NCBI GenBank assembly: GCA_030018495.1
Contig: JASEFS010000030.1
Coordinates: 1 to 42,760 of the forward strand
DNA from: Deltaproteobacteria bacterium
GTDB lineage: Bacteria; Desulfobacterota; Desulfobaccia; Desulfobaccales; 0-14-0-80-60-11
Direction of reading: 5' to 3'
DNA length: 42,760 bases
Every line of letters starts with the position of its first letter. Position 1 is the stretch's first letter. The notes beneath the pieces are model-generated. The model saw only the letters and a list, made by a program, of their open reading frames with translations. It made no database searches and was not told where the DNA came from. The position numbers and the translations under genes were made by a program. Positions 41,740 through 42,760 of this stretch are shown piece by piece.

Positions 41740-41920
41740 TCCTTCGCGTTCCAGCAATAAGGTTTTTTTAAGAAACTTTTGTTTGCCTTACTCCGATGAA
41801 GACCGTTCCAGGTTTCCGGAGCGAAGGTGGCACAAGGACCCTCAATACCTGCATCAACTTCGCATGCAAGTTTAAAGAGGGTTAATGGAAAACATCCACT
41901 TTAAGAGGGAGAGTACTGTC

Positions 41921-42256
41921 ATGAAGACACAGAACTGGTTGATTCTGGGCTTGGCTCTGGTGCTGGCCCTGGCGGTGTCCATGCCCGGCGGCGCCCAGGC
42001 CCAGCCTGGCGGGCCGGCGGGTTCATACGGCCCCGCCATGCAGGACTATGGCAGCGGCTACTACGGTTACAATGGTAGCGGCTATGTGGACCCTTACTGC
42101 CCGATGGGTTCCGGTTACGGGTATTACAGGCCGGCCAGGCAAGGCCACCGGAACTATGATTCCCGGTCCTGGGGCCGGGGTCATCGGGGCGCCCGGGGCC
42201 CCTGGAACACCGGCTATGCCAGCGGCTACCGGCGCAGCTGGGGCTCCTGCTGGTAA
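41921..42256 (+). CDS. Small exported Gly/Tyr-rich protein
   Basis: 111 aa. Clear signal peptide (NWLILGLALVLALAVSMPGG, cleavage near AQAQ), then Gly/Tyr/Ser-rich low-complexity sequence (GSGYYGYNGSGYVDPY) with one DPYCPMGSG motif and a basic Arg/Gly tail ending SCW. ATG 41921 with GAGGGAG upstream is preferred for the signal peptide; an earlier ATG at 41885 also has a purine-rich site. Possibly secreted and metal-binding; unnamed. Confidence 0.65.
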   Translation: MKTQNWLILGLALVLALAVSMPGGAQAQPGGPAGSYGPAMQDYGSGYYGYNGSGYVDPYCPMGSGYGYYRPARQGHRNYDSRSWGRGHRGARGPWNTGYASGYRRSWGSCW

Positions 42257-42426
42257 TCTAAACCAACAACCATAAATCGGCCTGGCCCTCTCCGGCCGGG
42301 CCGACTTTCATATTCTCGGCTTCGGCTTCCGGCCCATCGACGGCTTTTGGAAATAATTACGCCTAGATTGTCGGAGTGAAGCTGCATGCTTACGCTAAAA
42401 TTAATCAGGGAATAGGAGGAACGAAC

Positions 42427-42738
42427 ATGAAAAGACTGGCGATTGTGGGACTGCTTGTGTTTTTGGCCGCCACGTTGACCGTTGGAACCCCCCTGGCCCA
42501 GCCCATGGGCCCCGGCCAGGGCGGCGGCTGGTACTGCCCCTGGATGGGCGGAGGCGGCCCCGGCATGCGGGGCGGACCCGGCTGGTACTGCCCCTGGGGT
42601 GGTCCGGGCGGCAGGATGGGGCCTCCGGTGGCCCAACCCGGACAGCCTCTGAGCGCCGACCAGGCCAAGGCCCTGGTGGAACAGCATATCAGCGGGAATC
42701 CCAACTTGAGACCTCTGCGAAAGTCTCATGGAAAATAA
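42427..42738 (+). CDS. Exported WYCPW-repeat protein, probably truncated
   Basis: 103 aa. Signal peptide, then a Gly/Pro/Met-rich region with two GWYCPW-type motifs (GGGWYCPWMGGGG and PGWYCPWGGPGG), then a helix LSADQAKALVEQHISGNPNL that looks like the start of a PepSY-like domain. The protein stops ~10 residues later, where this domain would normally continue. AGGAGG precedes ATG 42427. Belongs to the copper island's set of small exported proteins. Confidence 0.65.
   Translation: MKRLAIVGLLVFLAATLTVGTPLAQPMGPGQGGGWYCPWMGGGGPGMRGGPGWYCPWGGPGGRMGPPVAQPGQPLSADQAKALVEQHISGNPNLRPLRKSHGK
42707..42727. mobile_element. Possible insertion-element end at window edge
   Basis: GAGACCTCTGCGAAAG resembles the terminal repeats of some IS families (GAGACCTTTGCAAAA-type), and GAGAC/GTCTC forms a small stem. 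It begins just where the PepSY-like domain of the last gene breaks off. Only ~50 nt remain in the window, so this is tentative. Confidence 0.25.
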
Positions 42739-42760
42739 TGGTAAATCAACCTCAAAAAAC

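Overview
The window (42.8 kb, GC-rich) looks like chromosomal DNA of an anaerobic deltaproteobacterium, most like the Desulfobacca/Desulfobaccota group. The basis is the visible part of the 16S rRNA gene, a small siroheme sulfite-reductase-like protein, an ADP-forming acyl-CoA synthetase, and a DUF5752/TreT pair. This is a judgement from sequence memory, not from a search.

Layout. (1) 1-829: 5' part of a 16S rRNA gene on the minus strand, cut by the window edge, with a likely promoter near 1222-1250 and a divergent structured leader before a 52-aa membrane protein. (2) 1549-2374: gene-free stretch with repeats and hairpins. (3) 2390-10057: mostly plus-strand genes: ADP-forming acyl-CoA synthetase, DUF5752, trehalose synthase TreT, MoeA, a secreted beta-rich protein, PlsY and a CBS-ACT protein. 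(4) 10192-20249: one minus-strand exopolysaccharide operon running Wza, Wzz/tyrosine kinase, UDP-GlcNAc 4,6-dehydratase, UDP-sulfoquinovose synthase, flippase, asparagine-synthase-like amidotransferase, methyltransferase. It has no glycosyltransferase or polymerase. A perfect 10-bp inverted repeat lies in the divergent intergenic region upstream. (5) 20678-24935: zinc-ribbon membrane protein, SH3 lipoprotein, a degenerate receiver-PAS-Ser/Thr kinase fusion, and a YdjM-type membrane protein. (6) 25023-31948: sulfite-reductase-like protein, M28 peptidase, YkgJ cysteine-cluster protein, EngB, PlsC, RNase J (apparently with an ACG start), and a TPR protein. (7) 32141-42738: a copper/silver efflux island. 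It holds CusC/B/A-type tripartite efflux genes, a TauE-type permease, an orphan histidine kinase, a metal-binding/ferritin-like fusion and three small exported proteins.

The most general unexplained signal is a set of intergenic arrays with strict 7-nt periodicity at seven places. Units differ between sites but are conserved within each. They resemble in principle the heptanucleotide STRR repeats of cyanobacteria. Three of them sit inside the copper-efflux gene run, around the start and end of cusA and before the next gene. Other points of interest are the ACG start of RNase J, UDP-sulfoquinovose synthase in an exopolysaccharide operon, a triple metal-binding domain in CusB, the HMBD/ferritin-like fusion, a tandem 45-bp promoter-like duplication, and a possible leaderless copper-island gene.
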